A stretch of 64,000 nt of DNA from Siphonodentalium dalli (Eukaryota; Mollusca; Scaphopoda; Gadilida; Siphonodentaliidae). Shown here piece by piece: positions 9,959 to 22,964 of this stretch (within the stretch, counting starts at the first letter, position 1; the number at the start of each line of letters is the position of its first letter). The position numbers and the translations under genes were made by a program. The DNA is taken from contig CP136063.1 of assembly GCA_032622095.1 (NCBI GenBank), positions 277,751,426-277,815,425 on the forward strand. Reading direction: 5' to 3'. The notes beneath the pieces were generated by a model. The model did not search any database, was not told the origin of the DNA, and was given only the letters and a program-made list of their open reading frames with translations.

Positions 9959-10288
9959 CTCCCTTTCAATCCATAAGATTTGAAACTTTCAGAAATTACA
10001 ATCATATTAGTGATCATAACCATTTTCATATCTTTTAGTTTTAAATTTCTGTAATAACAGTGTAATAACGAGATTATTTCAACAATTTTATTGTATTTTC
10101 ATGCTTGAAATTTCCAATATTCATGATTTAGACATTTAAATCTCACATTTTTTTTGGGTCATCATTTGGGAGGGGGTGAGAGATAAAGGCTCACCATTAG
10201 AGTGGAGGCAGGTACAAAGGAGGGAGGTTATATGCCTACACCATGTGTTTGTAATCGATAGTGACATTGATTTCACTTGGTTCCTTGT

Positions 10289-10725
10289 TTAACCCTTTCA
10301 GTGCCAGGGGCCAATCTCATCGGCCTTAATTTACGGTCTGTAATATCGGCCCTAAAAAAATTGGGTTGAATTTTTTTTGGGTATGCTTAAGCATGCTATA
10401 GCAAATTTTAAAACAAACTGGATAAAACCTTAGGGGCATGTTATAACTCAAAACTATCACCAAGTATTCATATTAATAATTTAGATGCCCATGAAAAACG
10501 TAAGATTCCCTGGCACAAAATAAGTCTGTTAAAGAATATAAGAAAAAATTATTAAAATTGTAAAAAAATTGTAAAAAATAATAACAAATGATGAAAAATT
10601 GTTAGGCCAATGCATTCTCTTATATATGTGAGGCGACATATTGTCGACTCACATATATAAGAGAATGCATTGGCACAGGGTATATGGGTTGAAACAAAAA
10701 TCGGACTTGGCACTGAAAGGGTTAA
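10289..10725 (-). mobile_element. TTAA MITE, family D
   Basis: Inverted relative to 3433-3880: TTAACCCTTTCAGTGCCAGG to GGCACTGAAAGGGTTAA, with the palindrome near the right end (GCGACATATTGTCG loop stem). Confidence 0.85.
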
Positions 10726-11661
10726 CAAGGCATGTAAGTTATTATATTAACTCTGTTCAGTCACACATTTCAAGATTGCCATTCAACTGACAAAGAGGCA
10801 TAACTCTATTTTATCACATTTTAACAGATCTCAATTATGAAGCATTCTCAGTTACCTTCTGTTAGATTTATAATAGGTTGATTTTGGTTATTTTGGCCCA
10901 CTGACCATGCATAGTCTATACAAGTGAAAAAGCTCCACTGTCACCCCTCAAAAAATTATCAAAATACAGGCGATATTATATATTGGGAGACATTTAAAAC
11001 AAAATTATGTGCAATTGAGGCCAGACTGAGTCAGTTATTTGGGCTTGCCAATCGATTGATAAATTACAAATGTAAACTTCAGCAATATGTAATTAGCAGA
11101 GACATGACGATAGGGGATAGGGGATAGATGTCTAACCCCCCCCCCCCCCCCCAACTTTGGTAAAAAATGTCAACAGTTGGAAATTTCATGGTTGACACAA
11201 CATTAATTTTACACCACTTTTTACACCACATATAGGTTGAAATTGTTCACATTGTTTGATTGTCCAACAAGTAATTAGTGGGGAATTAGTTGTTTTTAGA
11301 TCAACAGCAAATTGATAAATTTTGGTCAAATTTTGGCCTGGAATGGCCATCAATTGGAAATTTTAAAACATTAAAGGAGGTGTCAGGTTGGAAATATCCA
11401 AAAGTTGGAAAGCTTGAGGTACCAGTTGGATAGTTCTAACCCAAGGGGCAAATGGAATTATGCAAACCTGGGACTGGTCTAGTTCAAGAGGGGATGGGGG
11501 AGGGTGGGTTGCGGTTAAAAATTTCAAGGTGACACCATTCCCTAACAAAGACCTTCTAGCCATGTCCCTGATAACTATTCAAGGTTTTATGCCACAACCT
11601 ACATTACCATAAGTAAAATGGAGGTGTAAGAATTATCCTTACTTTTGTGAATATTTCATCA
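10726..11661. other. Unassigned intergenic sequence with a C17 tract
   Basis: I recognise no gene or repeat family here. A homopolymer of 17 C lies at 11136-11152. Confidence 0.6.
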
Positions 11662-11805
11662 TTAACACTTTGAGTGCCAGGTCCGATTTTTGTATCAACC
11701 CATATACCCTGTGCCAATGCATTCTCTTATATATGCGAGTCGACCATAGACTTATTGTGTAGGTTTAGGGCCGATAATATCAGCCCCTGGCACTCAAAGG
11801 GTTAA
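11662..11805 (+). mobile_element. TTAA MITE, family D, internally deleted
   Basis: 144 bp: TTAACACTTTGAGTGCCAGG to TGGCACTCAAAGGGTTAA. The deletion removes the right half of the 67-bp palindrome and the AT-rich interior. Confidence 0.8.
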
Positions 11806-12107
11806 AATTGCAGAAATTAGTTTTTTTTGAGAGGTTGAAGTATCTCAAAATTAGTATTATATATCACTGGAACATACATGTATTGCACTGGTGGGCAGTT
11901 TTGGTATAATTAATCTCTTATAAATAGAGCTCCAGCCATTGGAGTGTCTTTGATGTGGCCCACCCTTCTGAGATAAACTCCTCCCATTGGTGATTTGAGA
12001 GGTGACACGCCTGCACCCTTCATGTCTATTGGCAATGTTTCTAATTGAAGCTCTTCCCACTCAGGCCCACTGGGTACCGATATTTCTTGCTGGGTGACAG
12101 TGGAAAC

Positions 12108-12546
12108 CAAGCCTGCAAATAGTATGTCTGTCATTTGCAGATTGAGGTACCCAGAGGGTGAATTTAGTGACGCTATCATACATGGTGGGCTAGCATCACC
12201 CAATTCACCCTCTGGGGATCTCATTCTGCTTAAGCCTCATCTGCTGGGAAGTATCTATAGTCGCAAATTAACATTGTTTTTAGTTACATTTTCTCTTCTA
12301 TTCAGTTTACATATCCCCCAAATTTGCAGAAGATAAATTGCATAATCGAGGTGACTAATGGGTGAACATTAGCAACTTCAACTGGGGAACTTCAATCTTA
12401 TCGCAGGTCTTCCATAGCAGTTGAGGCCTAAGCAGAATGACGTCCCCAGAAGGTGAATTTGGTGATGCAAGCCCGCATAGCATCACTAAATTCACCCACT
12501 GGGAACCTCATTCTGCAAATGACAAGATACAATATGTGCAGGCTTG
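12108..12546. mobile_element. hAT-type MITE, family G
   Basis: CAAGCCTGCAAATAGTATGT to the inverse at GCAGGCTTG. Flanked by gtggaaac (12100-12107) and gtggatac (12547-12554), 7 of 8 matching. One hairpin near each end; the interior has AGATAAATTGCATAATCGAGG. Confidence 0.85.
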
Positions 12547-12639
12547 GTGGATACTCACGGCATAAAACAAAGAAATCACAGAGGGTTAACCCATCACACC
12601 CTGTCAACAAATGAGTTTATGGTACATATTTACATAACA

Positions 12640-13130
12640 AAACCATAACATTCATAGAGAGCTTAAGATATTACACACCTATCGTGGTGCATGATGTATA
12701 AATCAAATTGATAAACGATATGAATGACATATGACGTATAGATTATAGGATGCTAAATATTTGTGTAGAAACTACTGGAAACTGTGATTAGCATATATTA
12801 TGACATAAGACCTTCCAACAAATGTGTGTTTTAAACAATGTTTTTATCTATGATATCTCAAAAATGTTTTTTTCATATCCAGTTCTACAACTAAAATTTC
12901 TTCTTGTCGTGACTTCCAAACAAAAGAAAAAAATATTATAAGAACAGTGAATTGTTTCCCCTCCCAGGAAGTTTACTTGATTACCTGTGTAACTATAGCT
13001 GGTTGTCTAATTTTCATAATGTTTGCAGAGTTATCCATCCTGGATAGTGCATTTTTACTATTCAGCTCTAAATTAAACATTCAGCAGATGTTAGTTGATA
13101 AGCATCTCCTCACCTGATATACGTACCCTA
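12640..13130. other. Unassigned intergenic sequence
   Basis: AT-rich, no recognised repeat family, RNA gene or long open frame. Confidence 0.5.
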
Positions 13131-13133
13131 CAA

Positions 13134-13377
13134 TTAACCCTTTGAGTGCCAGGGGCCGATCTTATCGGCCCTAAACCTACAAAATAAGTCTGTTAAAGAA
13201 TATAAGAATAAATTATTAAAATTGTAAAAAATTGTTAAAAAAAAAAAAAAATTGTTAGGCCAATGCATTCTCTTATATATGCGAGGCGACCTATGGTCGA
13301 CTCGCATATATAAGAGAATGCATTGGCACAGGGTATATGGGTTGATACAAAAATCGACCTGGCACTCAAAGGGTTAA
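13134..13377 (-). mobile_element. TTAA MITE, family D
   Basis: TTAACCCTTTGAGTGCCAGG ... ACCTGGCACTCAAAGGGTTAA with one perfect 67-bp palindrome and an A-rich spacer. Confidence 0.85.
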
Positions 13378-13655
13378 GAAACTTAGAGAATAGAAAATAT
13401 CAATTTGAAAATATTGTCATGGACATACAATGGAGGCAAGATTCCCAAAGATAAACATGCAGAGCTGGTCTGCACTAAATACGCAAAATATATTTCGCAT
13501 CCAAAAATCCATTTATGATCCATGCTGTATTGGCAACTATCTCTCTCAGATACTTATTTCACTACTATTCAGTCATCCTGCAAACCCTGCATGCTCCCTT
13601 AAATATTATATTGCAATGTGGAATGTAATTTTAATATGTGGCATTTGCAGCCAAC

Positions 13656-13760
13656 TTCATGCACCATGTGACATGGTCCGATTTGACACCTTTATGCACC
13701 ATGTGACACAGTGCGATTTGACACCTTCATACACCATGTTACAAGGTCCGATTTGACCCA
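13656..13760 (+). repeat. Three tandem copies of a 33-bp unit
   Basis: ATGCACCATGTGACA(T/C)(G/A)G then TCCGATTTGACACCTT, repeated three times with small changes. Confidence 0.8.
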
Positions 13761-14050
13761 AATATCTCAGATTTTTCTATGACAATTTTCTGCTTACTAG
13801 AGAAAAGAAAATGTCACTTGTATCACCCAGTGACTACGAACATCTACAAAATATATAACAATAAGTTATATGTAATTGTAAAAATGTTCACAAAAGCTCA
13901 TAATTGAGAATGCTATTTAATATCAACCGCTTTTGGTGGATGGAAGCATGGACACTCTATATAAGAGGTGATAATTTTTGCTAGGCTGACATTAAAACAA
14001 GTTAAAACTTTCTCTTTAGAAAGTGGATATCTGGTCATTAAAACCTCCTA

Positions 14051-14315
14051 TTAACCCTTTCATGATGGGTTGCTGTGCTGGTGCAGCATTAAATATCTCT
14101 TGCTAGTGAATTTGCTTATATATACGAGTCTTCAATAGGGAGCCTGGTATATATAAGAAAATTCACTGGCTAACAAGTTCAAGGTAAATATTGTTAGGCC
14201 AATGCATTCTCTTATATATGCGAGGCTCCCTATGGGAGACTCGCATATATAAGAGAATACATTGGCACAGGATTTTCGCAAAAATTTCAGGAAGCTCCAG
14301 TCATGGAAGGGTTAA
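14051..14315 (+). mobile_element. TTAA MITE, family C (complete)
   Basis: TTAACCCTTTCATGATGGG ... CCAGTCATGGAAGGGTTAA. The second palindrome (14199-14265) is nearly perfect, with CTCCCTATGGGAG in place of the CGACCTATGGTCG seen in families A, B and D. Confidence 0.87.
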
Positions 14316-14365
14316 TGGGATCATTGGTCTGATCAAATTATTTTCTGGCATAAAAATATACAGAC

Positions 14366-14583
14366 ATACAGTAATGCCCTAAGTAATCGACCCCTTAACC
14401 ACAGCAGAATTATGGGTAACTTTTCAGGATTTAGTCGGAAATATGGCTTGTTGCCATTCATCAGAAAGCTCTCCCCGAGAGCTTTCCGATGAATGGCAAC
14501 AAGCCATATTTCCGACTAAATCCTGAAAAGTTACCCATAATTCTGCTGTGGTTAAGGGGTCGATTACTTAGGGCATTACTGTA
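14366..14583. mobile_element. Palindromic MITE, family E (best full-length copy)
   Basis: 218 bp counting TA at both ends: TACAGTAATGCCCTAAGTAA ... TTACTTAGGGCATTACTGTA. The arms are almost perfect inverse copies, meeting at CTCTCCCCGAGAGC. No coding capacity. Confidence 0.9.
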
Positions 14584-14589
14584 CAGTGT

Positions 14590-15260
14590 CAAATCGGACA
14601 GGGCATCTTTAATTTTAAAATATTTACATAGGCAATGTGTGTTACGCTAAATCCTGTTCCATGATTAGTCAACTTAAATTGGGTCATGTAGTTCATAATT
14701 GAATAAAACACACCACAACATGATCAGATGTTACAAGTAGTTGACCTAGAAGACTAATTATAGTCGATAGAATAACTCGGCGTGTTTTCTAAGTATGTGG
14801 CCATAGGCTTCTTGATCGAGAATATTGGGCTAACTTACAGTTCTGCATGGTGTAATATACAAACTGTTGACATATTTTAGAAGAAAAAAAATTAAGCCGA
14901 GTTTATAGAATGAATGAGGAAAAAGCTATATAAATATAAGAAATGAATGCAGTTTATGTGTGTTTTTGAGGGGTATGTCGCTGTGCAATCAAAGTTAACT
15001 GCTCATATATATAGTGGGTCTGATTAAATGTGGTAGACATTTTATTTCCCAAACTGTGGGAATTCAGAACTCACTACAAGTAGCAACACGATAAAAGTGT
15101 CCAAACGAAGTGATTAATGTAACACAATGTGACATAATTTGGGGGAAAGCCTATATGCTTCCAGGAAATGACATTTCGACGAGACAACGATAGAATCAGT
15201 ATGTCAGTATGACTCTGGGTCTATGTTTACACAGACTAATTGCTGTGGCTGGTGAAGTAT
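14590..15260. other. Unassigned intergenic sequence
   Basis: No recognised repeat family or coding signal. Confidence 0.5.
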
Positions 15261-15273
15261 AGTTAGTGTGAAC

Positions 15274-15686
15274 CAAGTGTGATTATAGCGTGTCTGTCAT
15301 TTTGCAGAATAAGGACCCCAGAGGGTGAATTTAGTGACGTTATCCCACAAATGGTTAGCATCATTAAATTCACCCCCTGGGGACCTCATTCTGCTTAGGC
15401 CTCATCTTCTCTGGACAGTTTCTTTATTATCAAATTTCTATTGAATCTTCGATTCTATTACTTTTTTAGTTTAGTTTCTCTATATCCTAAAATTGGCAGA
15501 CGACACATTCCATAATTGAGGTTCCCAATGGATGTACATCACAATATTCACCATTTGAGGCCATGTAGAATGAGGTCCCCAGAGGGTGAAATTGGTGATG
15601 CTAGCCCACTATGCGGGATGGCGTCACTAAATTTACCCTTTGAGGACCTCATTCTGCAAATAACAGGCACACTAAACTCAGGCTTG
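15274..15686. mobile_element. hAT-type MITE, family G
   Basis: CAAGTGTGATTATAGCGTGT at the left, ACTCAGGCTTG at the right, with hairpins at both ends. Flanked by gtgtgaac (15266-15273) and gtttgaac (15687-15694), 7 of 8 matching. Confidence 0.85.
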
Positions 15687-15888
15687 GTTTGAACCGCGGT
15701 TCACATGATGTACCCAATGGCTACAGTGCTATACCCTTCAATAAAAAAAACTCATTCATTTCTTAAATAATTAGAAGACACCGCGTCCTTTCAATTTATA
15801 ATTGATAACTGGAAACTTGCTAGTTTCTTGATTCCCATTCACTCATTTGCAGGGATGTTCAGATGATAAGTTCACCAAAGAGGCTTGC

Positions 15889-16106
15889 TTAACCCTTTCA
15901 GTGCCAGGTCCGATTTTTGTATCAACCCATATACCCTGTGCCAATGCATTCTCTTATATATGCGAGTCGACCATAGGTCGCCTCGCATATATAAGAGAAT
16001 GCATTGGCCTAACAATTTTTCATCATTTGTTATTATTTATTACAATTTTATTTACAGACCGTAAATTAGGGCCGATGAGATCGGCCCCTGTCACTGAAAG
16101 GGTTAA
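15889..16106 (+). mobile_element. TTAA MITE, family D
   Basis: TTAACCCTTTCAGTGCCAGG to GTCACTGAAAGGGTTAA, one perfect palindrome, short interior. Confidence 0.85.
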
Positions 16107-16805
16107 GTCATCAAGCCATCCCAGAAAATGTAAGACCAGATATCCATTCCAGTGAATATTTAAAAACTGACTGGGAGAATACATTAGACACTTCTGTGCA
16201 CCCAATATGCTCCTTAATAATGTCTGATGGAATCTCTGTTAATGAAAAACTAAATTATTGAAATAAGTTTGTGATAACAGAATCAGATCTTGAAATGATT
16301 AATATTAAATCACATGAATTAGGAATATGGATGAAATGATCAGAATATTAAATATAAATATAATTCTTAATTGTCACTGCAGCGATAAATTTCTTAATTT
16401 CTTATCAATAGCGTTTTACTCTTTATTTCTTTAGTGCCAAGGTTTGTCAGTTCAGGCCTAATAATAATATAGCTGGACAGCTGAGTTACAGGTAAGCTAA
16501 TATTTTAAGGGCCATCTTGGGCCTGGCACTAAAAGAGTCAAAAAGATTTCATTATTTACAATGAGACAAGCTTATATACCGCAATATAATATCTTTAGCT
16601 GGAAGAACTACTACAATCACTTTATGAAATGTGTTTGCATATATTTGTTTTTATCCATTATAACATCTGCAGCAAAATATAAAGTGCTAACACAAGTTAA
16701 ATGTTGTGTGACACTTGCCTTGTCATAATATGCAATGCATCAAGCAGTGCAAGATTGATAACTTTCATGTTTTTTTTTGCTGATATTCAGAAAAGGATAA
16801 ATATT

Positions 16806-17057
16806 TTAACCCTTTCTGTCCTAAATACTCATTAAAATCATTCCCTTAGGAAATGTTCAGATAATAAGTTCAATGTTGTTTGTTGAACTTATTATCTGAA
16901 CATTTCCCACCAAAGAATATGAATCCTCCTGCGCTTGTGTTTTCTTTTTGTCTCTGTCAACTGAAACCTGAAAACACCCTCCAAATGAATAATAGACCAT
17001 TCCAATGTATACTTTTATAACTGGGTGGAAGAATCCATTTAGTAAAGAAAGGGTTAA
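16806..17057 (+). mobile_element. TTAA MITE, family F (complete)
   Basis: TTAACCCTTTCTGTCCTAAA at the left and CATTTAGTAAAGAAAGGGTTAA at the right. A foldback on GAAATGTTCAGATAATAAG lies near the left end; the right arm has AATGAATAATAGACCATTCC. Confidence 0.83.
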
Positions 17058-17411
17058 ATGATATATCCAGTCTGTTAGTCAGAGCTGGATCAAAGTTAGA
17101 ATGCAAAAAGATTCAGTCTTCAGACCTATTATATGCCTGTTCCTAGAATTACAGTGCTCTTGCTGTGTCATATTTACAAAGTTGTATGACAGTCATACAT
17201 ATTCCGTTGATGTCACACAACGTATATGACATTTGCCGTAACAATGAAAAAACGGAACTTTAAAATAAAAGCATCATCACACATGACAAAACAAGCCCTG
17301 TATTTGCCTCTTTAAACCTTGTATGTCTATTTTTTATAATAAACAGATTCTAGGGGATATGTAATAAACGTAGAACGACATGTGTGTTAATGGGCTTGTC
17401 GATGGCTGTGC

Positions 17412-17519
17412 AGTCCTCGAAATTGACCACAGCAGTAAGCAATGCTGTGGTAACATGTGTAATCTAACAGGCAACATCACAAAATTTGCCGTGGGACATT
17501 TTTCCTAATTTCGAGGGCT
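17412..17519. mobile_element. Short inverted-repeat element, possible hAT-type MITE
   Basis: 108 bp with ends AGTCCTCGAAATTG and the inverse of AGCCCTCGAAATTAG. Flanking 8-mers ggctgtgc and ctctgtgc match at 6 of 8, so the target duplication is only suggestive. Confidence 0.5.
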
Positions 17520-17678
17520 CTCTGTGCCACTTACTCTATCCTTCCGGCTGGCACTCGTGCCATATCAACAAATCCATTAACATGCTCATGTCGTCGTTCT
17601 GTTTATTTATAGCAAATGCCTGAGTCAGCTGAAATGTCTCAAGGCGGCAACAACTATAAATTTTCGCAGACTTGGATT

Positions 17679-18180
17679 CAACCCTGAAAATATGTGTCTT
17701 TCATTTGCAGAATGAGGTACCCAGTGGGTAAATTTAGTGACACTATCCCGCAGAGCAGGCTAGCATCACCAAACTCACCCCCCTGGGACCTCATTCTGCT
17801 TAGGCCTCAACTGCTATGGGAAACATATGATCAGATTGAAAATCCCCAGTTGAAGTTGGTGATGTTCACCCATTAGTCACCTTGATTATGCAATTTATCA
17901 TCCATTAGTATTTTTGTTAAAATATTCATCTTGTTTTGTATTGGGAATAAATATTGTTTACTTCAAATTAGGGGATATAGAAACATCCCAGAAGGAAAAA
18001 AGTAACTAAAAACAATGTTAATTTGAGACTATAGATACTTTACTGAAGATCAGGTCTAAGCAGAATGAGGTCCCTTGAGGGTGAATTTGGTGAGGCTTGC
18101 CCAGTGTGCGGGATAACGTCACTAAATTCACCCTCTGGGGACCTCATTCTGCAAATGCATGGCACCATATTTTGAGGCCT
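17679..18180. mobile_element. Family G MITE (near full length)
   Basis: CAACCCTGAAAATATGTGTC, a left hairpin, the family interior (CCCCAGTTGAAGTTGGTGAT ... ATTAGGGGATATAGAAAC), a right hairpin, then GCACCATATTTTGAGGCC. No clear target duplication. Confidence 0.75.
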
Positions 18181-18208
18181 ATGCATGCATGGCTTTTAGT
18201 GATGTCGA

Positions 18209-18297
18209 CCGTGATATGTTCCAGAATAAGATTATTTTGTAGGACCTGGGGAGTCCCCAGGTCCTACAAAATAATCTTATTCCAGAACATATCACGG
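18209..18297. repeat. 89-bp hairpin with 44-bp arms
   Basis: Arms from CCGTGATATGTTCC to GGACCTGGGGA and back, centred on 18253, with 2 mismatches in 44. Followed at once by a 22-bp sequence (18298-18319, AATTCTCATTGTATC...) that also follows a different hairpin at 38797-38895. Confidence 0.85.
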
Positions 18298-18319
18298 AAT
18301 TCTCATTGTATCACAAGAA

Positions 18320-18576
18320 CAAGCCTTGAAATAGGGTGTCTGTCATTTGCAGAATGAGGTCCCCAGAGGGTGAATTTAGTGATGCTACCCCGCATAGCGG
18401 GCTAGCATCACCAAATTCATCCTCTGGGGACCTCATTCTGCTTACACCTCAGCAGAATGAGGTCCCCAGAGGGTGAATTTGGTGATGCTAACCCGCTATG
18501 CGGGGTAGCATCACTAAATTCACCCGCTGGGGACCTCATTCTGCAAATGACAGACACACTATATCCAGGTATGCTT
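18320..18576. mobile_element. Family G MITE (double-hairpin short form)
   Basis: CAAGCCTTGAAATAGGGTGT ... GGTATGCTTG with two head-to-head hairpins. It abuts the 22-bp post-hairpin motif. Flanking 8-mers do not match. Confidence 0.75.
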
Positions 18577-18599
18577 GAATTACTCATTCTGATTTGTGG

Positions 18600-21100
18600 C
18601 TAGAAATAATAATTAATGATGGAATGATTGCCATAACAATTTAACTCAGGCTATTGAAACAAAAAACTGTGTTCTCAGTCCCTACATGAGAGGCGAGTAT
18701 TATCGGAATATAATGAACTATCTAATCTGGTATGCATACAATAGGTTAATCAAATATGCGGAATAATGTTGATTCATTGCAATTGGTATGGCATGTTTTC
18801 ATACATTGTTTTGCAGACATTTTTGCACTACTGTCCAATTACTATTGGGAGAGAAAATTGTCTGACTGTTGATTATATGAATAACCATGAAAATCCTAGT
18901 AAAAATATGTAAATATTGTCTGAGAACACAGTTGTTAAATTTTAATGGCCTGACATGATGCCTTGGGGAAATCATGGATTTGCCCTGAAATTATATATGA
19001 CAATAATTTAGCTATTTAACTAATATTACTTGTGATTAGTGATTGTAATATTAACATACTTTATTTAACTTTTTACATACATGGCAAGGAGAGATCTAAT
19101 TTGATATAATGCTGTGTTATAACAACTGGTTACTGCCCACATAATGCTGTGTTATAACCAGTTGCCCGGTTACTGCCCACATAAACACCTAGTGAATAAA
19201 ATAGGTTGCTGCAGTGTAAAGATAACATATAGTCGGTTCTGGAAAATCTCATTTATGGCTTTTGCAGACGGCATCACGAGCATTGCGAGCTGCCAGTCAT
19301 ACGCGATTTCTGTTTCTGATGCTGAATTAGAACAGACGTATTATCAATGATACATTTACATGGCATGCATTGCAGGCATCATGAATTCATGATGAAAGCA
19401 TCAAACGCAAGAATAGAATAAGACCTAATTCAATGTGGCATGCAGGGTGTTTATTACGAGACCTAATTCAATGTGGCATGCAGGGTGTTTATTCAGAAGT
19501 TTCCATAATTTTCAACTACAGACAGTAACATTGATGCTGGAAATGTATCTAACCTGTCTGGGCTGTTCGAGTAAACCTTGTGGTCGGTTCCAAATGAACT
19601 TCCTATTGAAAAGATTTAATATGGACCTACATTGTTGGCACATTTACAAAATAATACTCATATAAGTCGATTACTTTGAGCATTACTGTACCTGTCATTG
19701 TGACAGAATCTAATACAGTTATTGATCAATTACAGATATGCAAAAATCGGAGCCTTTGTTTTATCTAGTTGTTGAAATGATTAGGGAATTTCCTCGACAA
19801 CTGCCCCTAGACATGGACTAGTAGTCAACACCATACAATCGTAGACAGGACGATATAATCAATAATTCCCAGAGTATTTTTTTTTATTATTAATTTTAGG
19901 AGAACAAGCTCCTGATAGTTCATCAACTGACGTCAATTGTTAATTTATATAAAACTTCATATGTAGCAATATTCATATGCAGCAATAGGTGGAGTGTGTA
20001 TGACAATTTTTATGCTAATTCTGTTAATATAAAGCATGCAGCCATGATTATAAATTCTCATTTTATATATCTTTCATCAAAAATAGGGCGGTTAGTCGAC
20101 GGATAATATTGTAATCAATATGCAAAATTTGTGTCAACATCAACTAGTCAATTAATCATTTCAGCACTAGTTCTATCAAAACAGTCGAGATTAATATAGA
20201 AATATGAAGCTATTTGACCTGCTAACAACATTCAAAATCAGGCCTGCATCTTTGACGCCATATAACTAGATAAATAGAGATAATGGGTTTGTAACTTCCA
20301 AACCGATATAATTTGAGCAAGAAATGAAATTTGTTCACCAATTCCTAAATGTAAAAAAAATGTCTGCAATATAAGAGGTGAATGGTGAAGTCTGGTCTAC
20401 ACAAGTTGGTATATACATATTTGCTCACAAAATTTACACTACGATATTATAAACATTGCAATACTTGGTACGAAAGCCCTATTCTTATAACAATTTTGTC
20501 ACATTTTGCTAATTGATTAACACAAATTTAATAAATACTAGGACTTCAAAACCAACAATTAACTATCACATTAGACTTCTGCACTCTCAACGGACATTAG
20601 ACCGTTAACTATAATTAACCCGATATCATAAGCAGATGACCTATAAGTTCGCGCTCTGAATTCTCATCAGACACCATGGGTCATATTCACAGAGTCGAGG
20701 TTCACCAGCAAGGGTATCTGTGGTTGCGTTAAGCTTTTCTGTTTGGTGATTTGGTAATACAATATCGATCATGCATGTCGCTACCACAGCCAGCAAAGAC
20801 CGCAGATACCGTCGCTGTTATACCTCTATGAAATAAACCACTTAGTTTAGATGTGATCTGTATGCAATGATTTTAAAACAGACTGAGAGCACTGTCACGT
20901 CATGTTCACAAATTATATTTGTATTCCCCGTTTTGGTGGGGAGTGAGAATATCAACCCGAAAAACATGAAGCCATAGTTTGGTGCAGAAAGGTATACGCT
21001 TGCTCACCGTTACTGAATGCCCAAAAGGCCAGATACGAAAATTTTCAAGGTCATGCCAGCAATTACTCAAAAAATCACTAGATCTCACTAAAAGCCTTAC
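18600..21100. other. Unassigned intergenic sequence with small local duplications
   Basis: No gene or known repeat family is recognised. A unit of about 37 bp is doubled at 19105-19183 (ATAATGCTGTGTTATAAC...) and a 38-bp unit at 19421-19496 (ACCTAATTCAATGTGGCATG). A family E-like end, GAGCATTACTGTA, lies at about 19679. Confidence 0.5.
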
Positions 21101-21105
21101 ACCCG

Positions 21106-21567
21106 TTAACCCTTTACCCAACAAACCGGCCAAAAACGCCCAAATAAAGCTTCAACAGCATAAAATATCTTCGGTCTGTCTCAATAACACCATACAAATA
21201 TGGATATCATTGGAACCGGTTCATTGAGCACATTGTGATGGTTACAGTTATGCCCTGTGTCAATGCATTCTCTTATATATGCGAGTCGACCATAGGTCGC
21301 CTCGCATATATAAGAGAATACATTGGCCTAAAACAATTCTTTTTTAACACTTTTTACCATTTTTTCTTACATTCTTTAACAATTTTATAATTTTTTCTTA
21401 CATTTTTTAACAATTTTTATAATATTTTTCTACATTCTTTGACAATTTTATCATTTTTAATATGTTAGGCCAATGCATTCTCTTATATATGCGAGGCGAC
21501 CTATGGTCGACTCGCATATATAAGAGAATACATTGGCACAGGGCCGTTCTGTTGGGTAAAGGGTTAA
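21106..21567 (+). mobile_element. TTAA MITE, family A (longest copy)
   Basis: TTAA ends and two 67-bp palindromes. Longer than the others because the spacer motif TTTTTCTTACATTCTTTAAC is repeated about three times. Confidence 0.87.
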
Positions 21568-22185
21568 TAGTTAATGAGTAGCTGTTCATTAAACCCAGAT
21601 ATAGACTGGTGCATCGTGATTCAGGAAGCCATGATACATACACCGATACCAACATAAAAATATTGTTTAATCACGTTGTATATTAAAATCTGTGTGTGCC
21701 TACAATATAGGCCACATAATCACAGTTCTTTTTAATTTAATCATGTTGCCAGGTGCTATTCCCATGCAGAAACGAGAAACACACTCGCATACAGCTTTGT
21801 GCAAAACGATTGACCCATATAATATATCTTTGTTGCATGCCCTGTTGACCTACTTAATACATAAGGTAGTACATCTCAGTAAAGCATGCACATGCTTAAT
21901 TGCTGCTTAAAACGACAATATAATCATGGAGCAGTATTTGACAACTTGTATAGCCTTGATACTTTCCAAAACATTGGTACAGTTGATATTAGTAGGATCG
22001 CATTATTGTTCCGCCTACCGCACAGGATATATATATAAAAAATAATATTATTACCGGTATTAATGATAACTAAACAACATTTGCAGACGTACGTGCCAAA
22101 AATCTAACCATTTTATTGTTTTTTAGATATAAGAGAGACCTTAAAATGGTTGGATTTGAATCGTGAATGACGATGCAAGAGAAAT

Positions 22186-22964
22186 AAAAGGTCGCAGACC
22201 ACATGTCCCCCGACTCGAGTGGTAAACTTCATGATTGGATTTGTTTGTAGGATACTATTTGCAACAATGTTATACAGTATATAGATGTTGCAAACCACCG
22301 CAAAATTTCTTGGACAAAACAACCCGATGAACAAATGCATGCAAACACGAAAAAAATGATATTTTTGTATTAGCTATATAGATGTTGCAAATCACCAACA
22401 TGTTAGGAACAATATCCCAGAGTTTCAAATCTCTACATTTAAAACTGTAGGAGGAGTTGATTACACCATGAAGGTACCCAATCTCATCCAAAAGGCAAAA
22501 ATGTTCAAAATTTTCTAAGTCGAAAACCCCCCAAAAATATGGAAAAAATGATATTTTTGATTAGCTATATAGATGTTGCAAATCACCAACATGTTAGGAA
22601 CAATATCCCAGAGTTTCAAATCTCTACATTTAAAACTGTAGGAGGAGTTGATTACACCATGAAGGTACCCAATCTCATCCAAAAGGCAAAAATGTTCCAA
22701 ATTTTCTAAGTCGAAAACACCCCCAAAAATATGGAAAATATTATATTTTTGATTAGCTTTATAGATGTTGCAAATCACCAACATGTTAGGAACAATATCC
22801 CAGAGTTTCAAATCTCTACGTTTAAAACTGTAGGAGGAGTTGATTACACCATGAAGGTACCCAATCTCGGACGCACGGACACACGGACGCACGGACGCAC
22901 GGACGCACGGACGGACGGACGAGGGTCATTTCTATAGTCCTCCGACGGAAACGTCGGGGGACAA
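22186..22964 (+). mobile_element. Pearl-like non-autonomous element
   Basis: Short hairpin GGTCGCAGACC then CATGTCCCCCGA. Then three tandem core units of about 190 bp (GATGTTGCAAATCACCAACA ... AATCTCATCC, from about 22380 to 22868). Then an ACGG/ACGC microsatellite (22870-22922), ending CGTCGGGGGACA. Same layout as 4600-5352 with a different core. Confidence 0.75.
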
